Below, piece by piece: positions 1 to 7,602 of a stretch of DNA of 64,000 nt. Under the pieces are notes generated by a model. That model did not search any database and was not told where the DNA came from. It worked only from the letters and a program-made list of their open reading frames with translations. Each line of letters opens with the position of its first letter. Position 1 is the first letter of the stretch. This stretch comes from JARLGU01 sp036504535 (lineage in GTDB: Bacteria; Armatimonadota; Armatimonadia; Armatimonadales; Capsulimonadaceae): the NCBI GenBank assembly GCA_036504535.1, contig DASXUY010000052.1, positions 12,074 through 76,073 of the forward strand, in the 5' to 3' direction. Position numbers and translations under genes: made by a program.

Positions 1-2
1 GC

Positions 3-488
3 CTCGAATCTACTGTACTTGACCTCGCCAGCGCATCACCTCGTATCCTGCGCCCCGGCATGATTGGCGCGGCCGAAATAGAAGCCATACTCGGCTTCAA
101 GTTGAACGAAACCGCCATTGACTCTGGTGACACGACGGACGACGAACCAGCACGATCGCCTGGGCAGGGACTGCGGCACTATGCGCCTAAGCGACCGGTA
201 GAGGTTGTGCCAACTCGCGTCCTCTGGTCCTACCTTCGAGCACGCAACCTGCACGCAGCGTACATCATCCACACACATCCGCCTGCGTTCGTTGAGATAG
301 GCGGTCTGCCGCACGTCATGCTGCCGAACGATCCTGCAGGCTACGCGGCGGGGCTATACGACGCGCTACACAAACTAGACAACATCAGCCATCACGAAGT
401 CACCAGTATTGTCGTCGAGCAGGTGTCTGACGGCGCTGACTGGGACGCCATCCGGGACCGCCTTAAGCGCGCATCGGTTCCGGCGTGA
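3..488 (+). CDS. L-threonylcarbamoyladenylate synthase (Sua5/YwlC), C-terminal part; 5' end outside window
   Basis: This is the C-terminal portion of a Sua5-type enzyme, which makes threonylcarbamoyl-AMP from threonine, bicarbonate and ATP for the t6A37 modification of ANN-decoding tRNAs in the cytoplasm. The open frame continues upstream of the first ATG (position 60) to the window edge and reads ESTVLDLASASPRILRPG, the conserved end of the YrdC-like domain. It is followed by SPGQGLRHYAPKRP, the linker and start of the extra Sua5 domain that separates Sua5 from the shorter TsaC/YrdC. About 160 residues are visible and the catalytic core is missing only because of the window edge. A secreted CBM9-like gene follows after 33 bases on the same strand. 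Confidence 0.85.
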   Translation, partial: LESTVLDLASASPRILRPGMIGAAEIEAILGFKLNETAIDSGDTTDDEPARSPGQGLRHYAPKRPVEVVPTRVLWSYLRARNLHAAYIIHTHPPAFVEIGGLPHVMLPNDPAGYAAGLYDALHKLDNISHHEVTSIVVEQVSDGADWDAIRDRLKRASVPA

Positions 489-521
489 TACTCTGCGATC
501 AATCACATCAAGAGCAACAGA

Positions 522-1385
522 ATGCATACACACGCATCCACGCGGCTGCTGTCCTCAGCGAGGCCGACGATACAAACCGTCGCGCTCTTGATTCTGGCCA
601 TATTCGTCCTGCCGACCGTTTCCGCCGACGCCCCATCGTCCATGCCGCTGCCGCATTTAGCCGTCCCTATGGCGACCAGTGTGCCTGCTGTCGACGCCCC
701 ACTCACTGATCCCGCATGGTCGACCGCCGCGCGCATCGACGGACTCTCGCTGTGTGTCGGCCCGCAAGCCACTGGCGTTAAGCCCATTCCTACTCAGGTG
801 CAGCTCGCCTGGACACCAAACTACCTCTTCGTGCGATTTGTCTGCCGTGGCGGCGACCTTTACGCCCCGCATGGCGTGACGCACGACACCCCACACCACG
901 CGGGCGATGTGGCCGAACTCTTCCTCGATCCAGTCGGCGACGCACGCGAGTTCATTGAAATCCAGATCAACCCAGTTGGCGGTGTCTCCGACACTCTGCA
1001 CCTGCTTACCACCGATGCTATTTCGGGCACTGATGGCGTCCTTCTGGACGCGGTCATATCGCGCGACATGTGGGACCTCCTTGAATGGGATCTTCGCGGG
1101 TTACGATCCGTCTCGTTCCCAATCATAGACGGTGATCGGGCCGTAGGGTGGGTAGCGTCGCTCGCAATCCCCGCCGCCCCCACCCTCAAGCGCCTTGGTG
1201 CCACACAGTGGCGTGCGGGACTAACGTTTCGCGCCAACTTCCTCCGGTACGACCAATTGCTGAACGACCATGGCACTCGGAACGCGATCTGCATGAACTG
1301 GTCGCCTGTCGTGTGGGGCCGTCCACACCGGTCCCCTGCCGCGATGGGAATCGTGACGCTCATAGACAAGTCGTCCGCTCCGTAG
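522..1385 (+). CDS. Secreted protein with a CBM9-like (DOMON-type) carbohydrate-binding domain
   Basis: Predicted secreted protein of 287 residues. Residues 1-35 form a Sec signal peptide: a basic start, the hydrophobic core VALLILAIFVLPTVSA, then small residues for cleavage. The rest resembles the CBM9-like domain of carbohydrate-binding family 9-like proteins: a PAVDAPLTDPAW opening, then WTPNYLFVRFVC and DVAELFLDP (typical 'D-VE-FLDP' strand), FIEIQINPVG, and VGWVASLAIP near the end. Such domains bind sugars, or act as beta-sandwich modules of unknown ligand. No catalytic module is attached, so the role is probably binding. It lies 33 bases after the Sua5 gene; a Shine-Dalgarno is weak (AAGAGC). 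Confidence 0.7.
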   Translation: MHTHASTRLLSSARPTIQTVALLILAIFVLPTVSADAPSSMPLPHLAVPMATSVPAVDAPLTDPAWSTAARIDGLSLCVGPQATGVKPIPTQVQLAWTPNYLFVRFVCRGGDLYAPHGVTHDTPHHAGDVAELFLDPVGDAREFIEIQINPVGGVSDTLHLLTTDAISGTDGVLLDAVISRDMWDLLEWDLRGLRSVSFPIIDGDRAVGWVASLAIPAAPTLKRLGATQWRAGLTFRANFLRYDQLLNDHGTRNAICMNWSPVVWGRPHRSPAAMGIVTLIDKSSAP

Positions 1386-1453
1386 GTTACGTTCCCGCCC
1401 TTTCGGGTAAATACTCCCCAGACAAAGGGTGGCAGCACCGAAAGGATTGAAAT

Positions 1454-1672
1454 ATGACCGATAACAATGTAATCAAAGGCAAGCTTAAGCAGGCCGAGGG
1501 CCTTACTGAAGAAGCAGTCGCCGACGTAACTGGCAGCGACAAGCATCACGCCGATGGCATGCTCAAGCAAGCTGAAGGCAAGATCCAGGAAGCGGTTGGC
1601 CATGTTGCCGACGCCATCAAAGAAGGCATCCACAACGTCGAAGTCGAAATCGACAAGCACCGCAAGCACTAA
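1454..1672 (+). CDS. CsbD family stress-response protein
   Basis: A small, very hydrophilic, Lys/Glu/His-rich protein of 72 residues. It shows the CsbD-family pattern IKGKLKQAEGLTEEAVADVTG, followed by a second similar segment, MLKQAEGKIQEAVGHVADAIK, so it is essentially two amphipathic helical repeats. CsbD proteins are induced by general stress in Bacillus and many Gram-negatives; their biochemical function is unknown. An AAAGGA ribosome-binding site lies 7 bases before the ATG. A perfect 12-bp hairpin 21 bases after the stop ends the transcript. Family assignment is firm; function is not. Confidence 0.85.
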   Translation: MTDNNVIKGKLKQAEGLTEEAVADVTGSDKHHADGMLKQAEGKIQEAVGHVADAIKEGIHNVEVEIDKHRKH

Positions 1673-1692
1673 GGCAGTTGGCAAGCGACTTG

Positions 1693-1726
1693 AAAACGCC
1701 AGCCAGGATCTCCCGGCTGGCGTTTT
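1693..1726. terminator. Bidirectional Rho-independent terminator between csbD-like gene and ftsK
   Basis: Perfect 12-bp inverted repeat, arms 1693-1704 and 1715-1726, with a 10-base loop. The arms end in AAAA on one side and TTTT on the other, so either strand gives a GC stem followed by U residues. It sits between the convergent CsbD-family gene and ftsK and can serve both. Confidence 0.85.
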
Positions 1727-1757
1727 AGTATCTAAGCTCTCGACCCGCTGGAAAGCC

Positions 1758-4136
1758 CTAGAAGGGCGATTCGTCGTTGTCCGGCGGCGGCGTTGGCGTT
1801 ATGTCCTCGTCGTCGTCCGGGTACGCCATATTCCCTGATACCACGCCTTGCTGGCGGCCGTCAAAGTATGAATCCACGTTGCCGGGATGCAGCAGCACTT
1901 CGCGTGGCTTCACGCCGTCCTGTGATCCAACTATCCCGCGAGCTTCCATACACTCGATTAACCTTGCAGCGCGTGTATAGCCAATCTTAAACTTGCGCTG
2001 TAAGGACGACGTCGAGGCGCCTCGCTCGTGCTGCGTCGTTAGCCATCGTACTGCTGGCTCAAACAGCTCGTCGTGGTCGCCGTCATCGCCCTCGCCGTCA
2101 TCCGAGAAGCCGTCCGCAGAAGAGCTTGGGATCATCGTGTAGTTTGGCGCTTCCTGGTCCTTCAGGTACTTGACCAGGTCAACGGTTTCCTTCTCGGTGA
2201 CGTAGCATCCTTGCACGCGAAGGGGCTTGTTGGCGTCAATAGGCAGATACAGCATGTCGCCGCGCCCGATCAACCTGTCAGCGCCCGGCGTGTCGAGAAT
2301 CGTTCGGCTATCGATCTGAGTTGCGACCGCAAACGCGATTCGGGACGAGATGTTGGCTTTGATCGTGCCGGTAACGACGTCCACGCTGGGGCGCTGGGTC
2401 GCGATCACGAGGTGGATACCCGTGGCGCGCGCCAGTTGTGCGAGGCGGCAGATGCACGTCTCCACTTCTGGCCCCTGGGTCATCATCAGGTCCGCAAGCT
2501 CGTCGATGACAACCACGATATATGGCAGGCGCTTCTTTTCTTCAACTTGTCCATTAAAACCGTCGATGTTACGGGTGCCCTTTTCGGCAAACATCGTGTA
2601 TCGCTTCTCCATCTCCTGGAGAACTGATCGCAAAATGCCAGCCGCCTGCTTGGTGTCCTTGATTACTGGCGCCAAAAGGTGCGGGATGCCGTCGTAAAGC
2701 GACAGTTCAACACGTTTCGGGTCAATCATCACGAAGCGGACTTCACGCGGTGTCGCACGGTACACCAGGCTTGAGATCAGCGAGTTCAAGCAACTCGACT
2801 TACCAGAGTTTGTCGTGCCGCCTACCAGCACGTGAGGCATTTTGGTCAGGTCGGCGTACTTGAAGTTGCCAGCGACGTCCTTGCCCAGCGCAAATGTGAG
2901 TTTCGACGGCGCGTTCACAAACTCCGCAGTATCAAGGCACTCCCGCAGCGTCACGATCTGAGGAACCTCGTTGGGTACCTCGATACCGATGGCAGCCTTG
3001 CCCGGAATCGGGGCTTCGACGCGCACGTCGATTGCTGCAAGCGACATCGCCAGATTGTCTGCGAGAGCGACGATCTTCTTCACGAGAATGCCCGGCTCAA
3101 GCTCAACTTCATATCGGGTTACCGTCGGCCCCATCGCGACCTGCTTGACGTTGGCGCCGATCTTAAAATCGTTGAGCGTCCGCATTAGGATCTTCTGACG
3201 CTCCTGATTCACCGCCTGCGCATCGTTGTTCGGCGGCGGAGGCAGTACCAGGATATCCAGCGGCGGCAGCTGGTAGTTGGCGTTGGTCGAGTCTACTGTT
3301 TCACCCAGCCGGTCAAGATTGAGCGGCTTTTGCACTATCGTCTGCGCCTTTACTGGCGGCAGGGGCACGAACTTTGGCACCGCTGCAATGGTCGGCATGT
3401 CGTCATCAACCGGCGGCGCAGGACGAGAAGCGGCGGCCTTTGTCGATTGGCGAACGGGCTTATCCGGCGCGATGGCTATGCCGGTGTCCGCCTTCTCCTC
3501 CGCATTTCGCCGACGCTTCTCCGTCACAACCTTTGCCGCAACCGTCTGTACTGGTTCTGCCATGCGGCGGGCCCCTGTCGCCATGTTCTGGATCATGTGC
3601 AGCAGGCGCATATCGGTCAGCCATACGACCGCCATGACGAGGAGTGCAAAATACAGAATCGGGGTCGTTACCCCCAGCAGGCTTGATACCGCCAGGTTCA
3701 GCGCAGCACCCGCCAGACCGCCGCTGTGGGCGACGTGATTGAAATTGAACGCATCCTTAAGCATTGGGTGCGCATAGTCCCACCAAGCGAGAAATACGAG
3801 CCATAGGGCCAGACCGCCACCTATCAGTTCTGCACGACTTGTTGGACGCTGCCCGTAGATAAGAACGGCACCTGCGCCAATCAGTAAGAATGGAACGAGA
3901 TACGAACCGAGGCCAAACAGGACGCCAAGCGCGGTCGCAAGGCCTGAGCCAAGAGCCCCCGCTTTTCCAAACGCAGCGAGGCTTACCAAGGTTACCAATC
4001 CAAAGGCTATCAACCCAACACCCGTCAGGTCGTGCGCGAAACGGTCATTGTTTCGCGACGGCTTGGGCGGGCGAGGCTCGCGCGGAGTACGCGGAGATCG
4101 CCGGGTGGGCGGACTATCTTGTTTAACGGCCATCAA
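1758..4136 (-). CDS. ftsK: DNA translocase FtsK/SpoIIIE
   Basis: ATP-driven double-stranded DNA pump at the division septum, which clears chromosome DNA and aligns dif sites for XerCD. The 792-residue protein has a basic Pro/Arg-rich N-terminus, four membrane segments (about 37-60, 66-95, 103-120, 138-172), a variable linker to about 290, and an alpha/beta RecA-like motor. Walker A is GGTTNSGKS (439-447) and Walker B IVVVIDE (540-546), followed by ATQRPSVDVVTG. A winged-helix gamma domain (about 690-755, RKFKIGYTRAARLIECM) reads KOPS-like sequences. Length is normal for the short-linker type. It has its own consensus promoter 70 bases upstream. Confidence 0.96.
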   Translation of the reverse strand: MMAVKQDSPPTRRSPRTPREPRPPKPSRNNDRFAHDLTGVGLIAFGLVTLVSLAAFGKAGALGSGLATALGVLFGLGSYLVPFLLIGAGAVLIYGQRPTSRAELIGGGLALWLVFLAWWDYAHPMLKDAFNFNHVAHSGGLAGAALNLAVSSLLGVTTPILYFALLVMAVVWLTDMRLLHMIQNMATGARRMAEPVQTVAAKVVTEKRRRNAEEKADTGIAIAPDKPVRQSTKAAASRPAPPVDDDMPTIAAVPKFVPLPPVKAQTIVQKPLNLDRLGETVDSTNANYQLPPLDILVLPPPPNNDAQAVNQERQKILMRTLNDFKIGANVKQVAMGPTVTRYEVELEPGILVKKIVALADNLAMSLAAIDVRVEAPIPGKAAIGIEVPNEVPQIVTLRECLDTAEFVNAPSKLTFALGKDVAGNFKYADLTKMPHVLVGGTTNSGKSSCLNSLISSLVYRATPREVRFVMIDPKRVELSLYDGIPHLLAPVIKDTKQAAGILRSVLQEMEKRYTMFAEKGTRNIDGFNGQVEEKKRLPYIVVVIDELADLMMTQGPEVETCICRLAQLARATGIHLVIATQRPSVDVVTGTIKANISSRIAFAVATQIDSRTILDTPGADRLIGRGDMLYLPIDANKPLRVQGCYVTEKETVDLVKYLKDQEAPNYTMIPSSSADGFSDDGEGDDGDHDELFEPAVRWLTTQHERGASTSSLQRKFKIGYTRAARLIECMEARGIVGSQDGVKPREVLLHPGNVDSYFDGRQQGVVSGNMAYPDDDEDITPTPPPDNDESPF

Positions 4137-4204
4137 TCTTGTCCATGGTCTCGGTATGAATACTCCAGATGCCGTCTAAGGTTCGGCAAACATACTGCTT
4201 ATCA

Positions 4205-4233
4205 ATTATAGCACAGACGCCTGTTTATATCAA
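4205..4233 (-). promoter_or_regulatory. Sigma70-type promoter of ftsK
   Basis: On the minus strand TTGATA (4228-4233) and TATAAT (4205-4210) are separated by exactly 17 bases. The -10 box is perfect and the -35 has one mismatch to TTGACA. Transcription would start about 60 bases before the ftsK ATG. Read directly from sequence; activity is inferred. Confidence 0.75.
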
Positions 4234-4303
4234 GCAGGAATTACCCGTCAACACAACGGCATAGTAGGCTAGTACGACCACTCTTTAGTACTTTCAGCCA
4301 AAC

Positions 4304-5476
4304 CTAGTCCGGCAATAATGACCGCCCCGCTCCAGTCCATTCAGCTCCAAGATACTTCGCGACCGTCGCTCCAATATCGGCAAATGAATTGCGCGTACCG
4401 AGGTCCACATTATGGCTAAGCCCTCCTCCGCACACGAGCACGGGCGCATACTCGCGGGAATGATCCGTCGACGCCGTCGTCGGATCGTTGCCATGGTCGG
4501 CAGTCAGTATAAGCAGGTCATCGGGTCGCAATTCAGCGACGATACCAGCAAGCCTGCGGTCAAACTCAGCCAGCGATTCTGCAAATCCGCGAGGATCATT
4601 GCGATGCCCAAACAGCATGTCGAAGTCCTCGCAGTTGGCGAATAAGAAGTCGAATCCATCACCGGCCACTGCCTGCTCGATTGCCGTCAAGTGCTGCGCA
4701 TTTGCCTGCGTGCGTTCGGCGGTCGTAAAGTAGTCGCGAGGAAAAAGGTCCGCGACCACTCCTATTGCATGGGTCCGCTTTGCAGCGGTTTTGAGCGCTG
4801 TCAGTATATTGACCTTTGGCGGAAGCGCCGGAAAGTCACGACGGTTTTCGGTTCTCGTGAAAGTTGCCGCGCTATCGCCGACGAATGGCCTTGCGATCAC
4901 GCGCTGCACGTTGTTGGGCGGATCCGCTAAGAACCGTGCCGCTTCGCACATCCGGTAAAGCTTATCTAGCGGTATCACGCTCTCGTGCGCAGCGATCTGC
5001 AGCACCGAGTCTGCTGACGTATACACAATTGGCCTACCGGTGCGCACATGGTCCTCACCGAGGTTTTTGATAATCTCAGTGCCGGACGATGCTACATTAC
5101 CTATGATCTTCGTACCGAATGCCTGCTCCAACTCAACTATAAAATCGGCTGGAAAGCCGTTTGGGTAAGTGGGAAAAGGGATTTTCGTGACGATCCCCAT
5201 CATCTCCCAGTGCCCAGTGACGCTGTCCTTGCCCGCCGACTGCTCGGCGCACCGCCCAAATCCACCCAATGCGGGCCCTTTCGCCGAGACGCCAGCCAAT
5301 GCAGCCACTTTCCCCAGCCCCATCGCCTCAAGGGTGGGCAACGCCAGTCCGCCGAACGCGCTTGCGACGTGCTGCAGTGTGGCGCTCAGCGGGTCGGTAT
5401 TGCCGTACTTTGCGGCATCCGGCATCGCGCCGACGCCGCAGCCATCCATTACTATGAGTATCACGCGTCGCGCCAT
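4304..5476 (-). CDS. deoB: Phosphopentomutase
   Basis: Interconverts ribose/deoxyribose 1-phosphate and 5-phosphate in nucleoside salvage; a cytoplasmic alkaline-phosphatase superfamily enzyme that binds two Mn2+. The 390-residue protein opens with RRVILIVMDGCGVGAMPDA (metal-binding Asp), has the phospho-acceptor segment GKDSVTGHWEMMG, a cap domain, and ILTADHGNDP followed by STDHSREYAPVL with the C-terminal metal ligands. An upstream in-frame ATG at 5530 exists, but start 5476 is preferred because GGAG lies 7 bases upstream and the family begins at this point. No purine-nucleoside phosphorylase or deoxyribose aldolase is adjacent. Confidence 0.95.
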   Translation of the reverse strand: MARRVILIVMDGCGVGAMPDAAKYGNTDPLSATLQHVASAFGGLALPTLEAMGLGKVAALAGVSAKGPALGGFGRCAEQSAGKDSVTGHWEMMGIVTKIPFPTYPNGFPADFIVELEQAFGTKIIGNVASSGTEIIKNLGEDHVRTGRPIVYTSADSVLQIAAHESVIPLDKLYRMCEAARFLADPPNNVQRVIARPFVGDSAATFTRTENRRDFPALPPKVNILTALKTAAKRTHAIGVVADLFPRDYFTTAERTQANAQHLTAIEQAVAGDGFDFLFANCEDFDMLFGHRNDPRGFAESLAEFDRRLAGIVAELRPDDLLILTADHGNDPTTASTDHSREYAPVLVCGGGLSHNVDLGTRNSFADIGATVAKYLGAEWTGAGRSLLPD

Positions 5477-5497
5477 ATCAAACTCCAAAATAGGCAA

Positions 5498-5515
5498 AGC
5501 CCCGCGAACGGGGCT
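5498..5515 (-). terminator. Stem-loop between the DUF4380 gene and deoB
   Basis: A perfect 7-bp stem (AGCCCCG / CGGGGCT) with a CGAA tetraloop lies 22 bases before the deoB start. On the minus strand it follows the DUF4380 gene and is followed by CTTTGCC, a weak U-tract. It may terminate that gene or attenuate readthrough into deoB. Confidence 0.45.
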
Positions 5516-5565
5516 CTGCGACTGTTGCATGTGCGTTCAGATTGAGGCAAGACGCGCTTCGCGCA

Positions 5566-5612
5566 ACCTCATCCCCAGCCCTTCCCCTACGATAAGGGGA
5601 AGGGAGCCAGAA
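5566..5612. repeat. Dispersed GC-rich repeat, family B, copy 1
   Basis: About 47 bases beginning CCTCATCCCCAGCCC and containing the internal inverted repeat TTCCCCTACGATAAGGGGAA. Related copies in the same orientation lie at 6967-7014, 7168-7215 and 7541-7590. It resembles the short GC-rich hairpin repeats scattered through many bacterial genomes. Confidence 0.75.
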
Positions 5613-5641
5613 CAGATGCGAAACACGTGACAAGGCAGTGT

Positions 5642-6592
5642 TTACACCGGGAACGCTGCGTCGGCTAGCTTTCGCGCATCAGCGATTACGCCTGGTAGAA
5701 CGCGGCCCAGGCCAGCATCGTCGGCAGGAAGGTTCGCGCCTTTTACGATCACCCATCGCTCGTAGTGAGTGGCGCTCGCATTCGGATCCAGCGTCGCAAT
5801 CGGGCCGAGTGTCTCCAGTTCTTGGAAATCGCCCTTAGTGAACGTTTCAAAGTTGGAGCCGAAATCGGTATAGGCATCCGGTCCGTCGTTATCGGGCTCG
5901 ATAAAGATCACCAGGAGGTCACCGTTCGATGCTGCGAATGCTCCCCAGCCTTCCGAGCTAAACAGTCCGAGCTTCTGGGCACTGTCGAGAGCTTTATCGG
6001 ATCGCAGCTGGATGAAGTTCTTGCCCCACGTGTAGCGGCTATCCGACATGTCGGTGAATGGCCAGAACACTACAGGACGCGCGGGCAGGTAGTTATCGCC
6101 CTCGCCATGCCCCGCGAACGGCTCGTGCGGCAGGATGACGCGGCCGCCGCCAGCGGTGACAGTTAGCGCCCACGGGGACACGTCAATGGTCCATACGCCT
6201 CGATTAATAATCGTGTGCCCCACCTTGACCACCGGCGTGGTCGGTGCAATTTCAAGCGTGGTGACTTTCTCGATCTGGTTGGTTGGCTCTATAGGCTGGG
6301 TAAGCACCACGGCCCCGGCTACTTCGCTCACTGCAACCGGGTTGTTGTCGCCAGCGTATGTTCGAGGCGTGATCTCCGGCGCATGCCATAGGCGATGGCC
6401 ACCGTAGTTCACCCACTCGTCGCCCTCGGCCACCTTGCCGAGCAGCTCGGCGTCGAGTCCAAGCAGGTTCGGGCCGCCGGGAGCAGAAAGATGGACCACG
6501 CGCGGGCCGACAGCAGTCGTCGCGACGAGTTCTACCGTTCCATTTGCCAGTCGAATGCTGTTCTCCCAGCCTTCAAAATTCACTTTTTCCAT
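5642..6592 (-). CDS. DUF4380 domain protein (galactose-mutarotase-like fold predicted)
   Basis: Cytoplasmic protein of 316 residues with no signal peptide or membrane segment. It opens with a short sugar-epimerase-like beta strand region (LANGTVELVATTAVGPRVVHLS) and carries YGGHRLWHAPE plus PRTYAGDNNPV, which I recognise as the DUF4380 signature. Members are predicted to adopt a beta-sandwich like aldose 1-epimerases, but no reaction is established. The minus-strand gene ends 165 bases before deoB, with a stem-loop and a dispersed repeat between. Its upstream side (6625-6746) is occupied by a full-length family A repeat, so its promoter must lie in or beyond that repeat. Confidence 0.7.
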   Translation of the reverse strand: MEKVNFEGWENSIRLANGTVELVATTAVGPRVVHLSAPGGPNLLGLDAELLGKVAEGDEWVNYGGHRLWHAPEITPRTYAGDNNPVAVSEVAGAVVLTQPIEPTNQIEKVTTLEIAPTTPVVKVGHTIINRGVWTIDVSPWALTVTAGGGRVILPHEPFAGHGEGDNYLPARPVVFWPFTDMSDSRYTWGKNFIQLRSDKALDSAQKLGLFSSEGWGAFAASNGDLLVIFIEPDNDGPDAYTDFGSNFETFTKGDFQELETLGPIATLDPNASATHYERWVIVKGANLPADDAGLGRVLPGVIADARKLADAAFPV

Positions 6593-6624
6593 TAATGTTT
6601 CTCCACGATGTAATTTTTGACCTC

Positions 6625-6746
6625 ACCAGGCTGAGCCTGGACCCTTTCCGCGCCCAAGAACGTGCGATAACGGCCCACTTCTCAGCCTGAATCAAACAGG
6701 GTATTGCGTTCAGTTTGAACGCGACTGAACTGCTAACATACTAAAA
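6625..6746. repeat. Dispersed repeat family A, full-length copy 1 (about 122 bases)
   Basis: Starts with the 7-bp inverted repeat ACCAGGCTGAGCCTGG, then ACCCTTTCCGCGCC, and continues through CAGGGTATTGCGTTCA and TTTGAACG to CATACTAAA. It aligns over its whole length with 32484-32605 upstream of lpxA. Shorter relatives of its first part lie at 31349-31605. It occupies the 5' side of the DUF4380 gene. Confidence 0.8.
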
Positions 6747-6966
6747 CACGCCAGTCGCGACGCGCCGTTGGTCGCTATCAAAATCAAGGGATTACGGCCC
6801 CATCCGTACAGAGGAAGTGCGAAGGTAGATCGGTCGCCGAATATACCTCAGATACTATTCGCCCACATCGTGCGCGGTTCCTGCACAGTTCGAACGGAGA
6901 GCTTGTTTCAGAACGATTCTAAATGTCCGTGGTACGCAAACCAAATAAGCGTACACGCGGAGAACA

Positions 6967-7014
6967 CCTCACCCCCGGCCCCTCTCCTACGATAAGGAGA
7001 AGGGGAGACAGAAG
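6967..7014. repeat. Dispersed repeat family B, copy 2
   Basis: CCTCACCCCCGGCCCC followed by the inverted repeat TCTCCTACGATAAGGAGA and AGGGGAGACAGAA. Same orientation as copies 1, 3 and 4; followed after 28 bases by a 34-base repeat (7043-7076). Confidence 0.8.
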
Positions 7015-7042
7015 TATTGTAGTCCGATGCTCGGAGTAAGGG

Positions 7043-7076
7043 GGTTTTGCGCGTTTTGCGTTGCGCAACGCGATTC
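7043..7076. repeat. Exact 34-base repeat, copy 1
   Basis: The 34 bases are identical to 7217-7250. They begin GGTTTTGCGCGTTTTGCG and contain the inverted repeat CGTTGCGCAACG. Both copies follow a family B unit, so B plus this segment behaves as one composite unit present twice. Confidence 0.85.
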
Positions 7077-7167
7077 GTCACCCCTGCTCGCTCGGCTCGC
7101 TGTCCCCCCGGAGCGGGGACTATGATGTCCGACCACTTCTTGGCGGGACGGGTTCGGGGCCACTACG

Positions 7168-7215
7168 TCATCCCCCGGCCCCTTCTCCCAAGATAAGGAG
7201 AAGGGGAGACAGAAT
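7168..7215. repeat. Dispersed repeat family B, copy 3
   Basis: CATCCCCCGGCCCC, then TTCTCCCAAGATAAGGAGAA as the internal hairpin and GGGGAGACAGAA. It directly adjoins the second copy of the 34-base repeat. Confidence 0.8.
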
Positions 7216-7216
7216 T

Positions 7217-7250
7217 GGTTTTGCGCGTTTTGCGTTGCGCAACGCGATTC
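7217..7250. repeat. Exact 34-base repeat, copy 2
   Basis: Identical over 34 bases to 7043-7076. It is followed by a run of seven T, so on the plus strand its inverted repeat plus T-run resembles a terminator, although no plus-strand gene precedes it. Confidence 0.85.
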
Positions 7251-7318
7251 TTTTTTTGCGCAAAATGGGCCTGATCGCTGGCCGACGGCATCTTGGCCGC
7301 CGAATTGCGTGGCAGCTT

Positions 7319-7354
7319 GTGGATATTTTGGCAAATTCGAATCGCAATATCCAC
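7319..7354. promoter_or_regulatory. Nested 36-base dyad
   Basis: GTGGATATT (7319-7327) is perfectly mirrored by AATATCCAC (7346-7354), with the palindrome ATTCGAAT between them. It could be an operator, a structured RNA or a recombination site; nothing in the sequence says which. Confidence 0.3.
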
Positions 7355-7540
7355 GGATATTATGGTTATTTGTGTATGTAGCGTTACATTTGAGCGCGGT
7401 GATGGTCGTTAATATTGGTTATAAAGGTACAGATGCGTTAGGACGCATGAAGGCGGCCTCTTTGGGTTTTGTATCGCCTCATTCATATTATACCTCATAT
7501 ATACTATTTTGTCAAGAGTAATAGCAATTCAAAACGAATA

Positions 7541-7590
7541 CCTCACCCCCTAGCCCCCTCTCCTTGGAAAGTAGAGGGGGAATCAGAGTT
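7541..7590. repeat. Dispersed repeat family B, copy 4
   Basis: CCTCACCCCCTAGCCCCC, then the imperfect inverted repeat CCCTCTCCTTGGAAAGTAGA, GGGGG and AATCAGAG. It ends 13 bases before the stop of the DUF5703 gene, so its hairpin could end that minus-strand transcript. Confidence 0.7.
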
Positions 7591-7602
7591 GTACGAGCAT
7601 CG

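Larger units (their letters stand above)
6593..7602. other. 1 kb gene-free, repeat-rich intergenic region
   Basis: No convincing gene lies here. It contains family A copy 1, family B copies 2-4, two identical 34-base repeats, and a 36-base dyad at 7319-7354. The stretch 7330-7540 is AT-richer than its surroundings. Short open frames here overlap repeats, share the same low-information peptides in several copies and lack ribosome-binding sites, so they are not called as genes. Confidence 0.7.

Noticed and set aside
860..1684. Long open frame on the minus strand over the CBM9-like and CsbD genes
   Set aside because: It lies antisense to two recognisable proteins, is Arg/Ser-rich and matches no family.
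6987..7354. Minus-strand frames encoding CATQNAQN peptides twice
   Set aside because: They are translations of the family B and 34-base repeats, a known source of false genes.
7309..7521. 70-residue plus-strand frame in the repeat-rich gap
   Set aside because: No ribosome-binding site, includes part of the 36-base dyad, and the peptide has no recognisable features.
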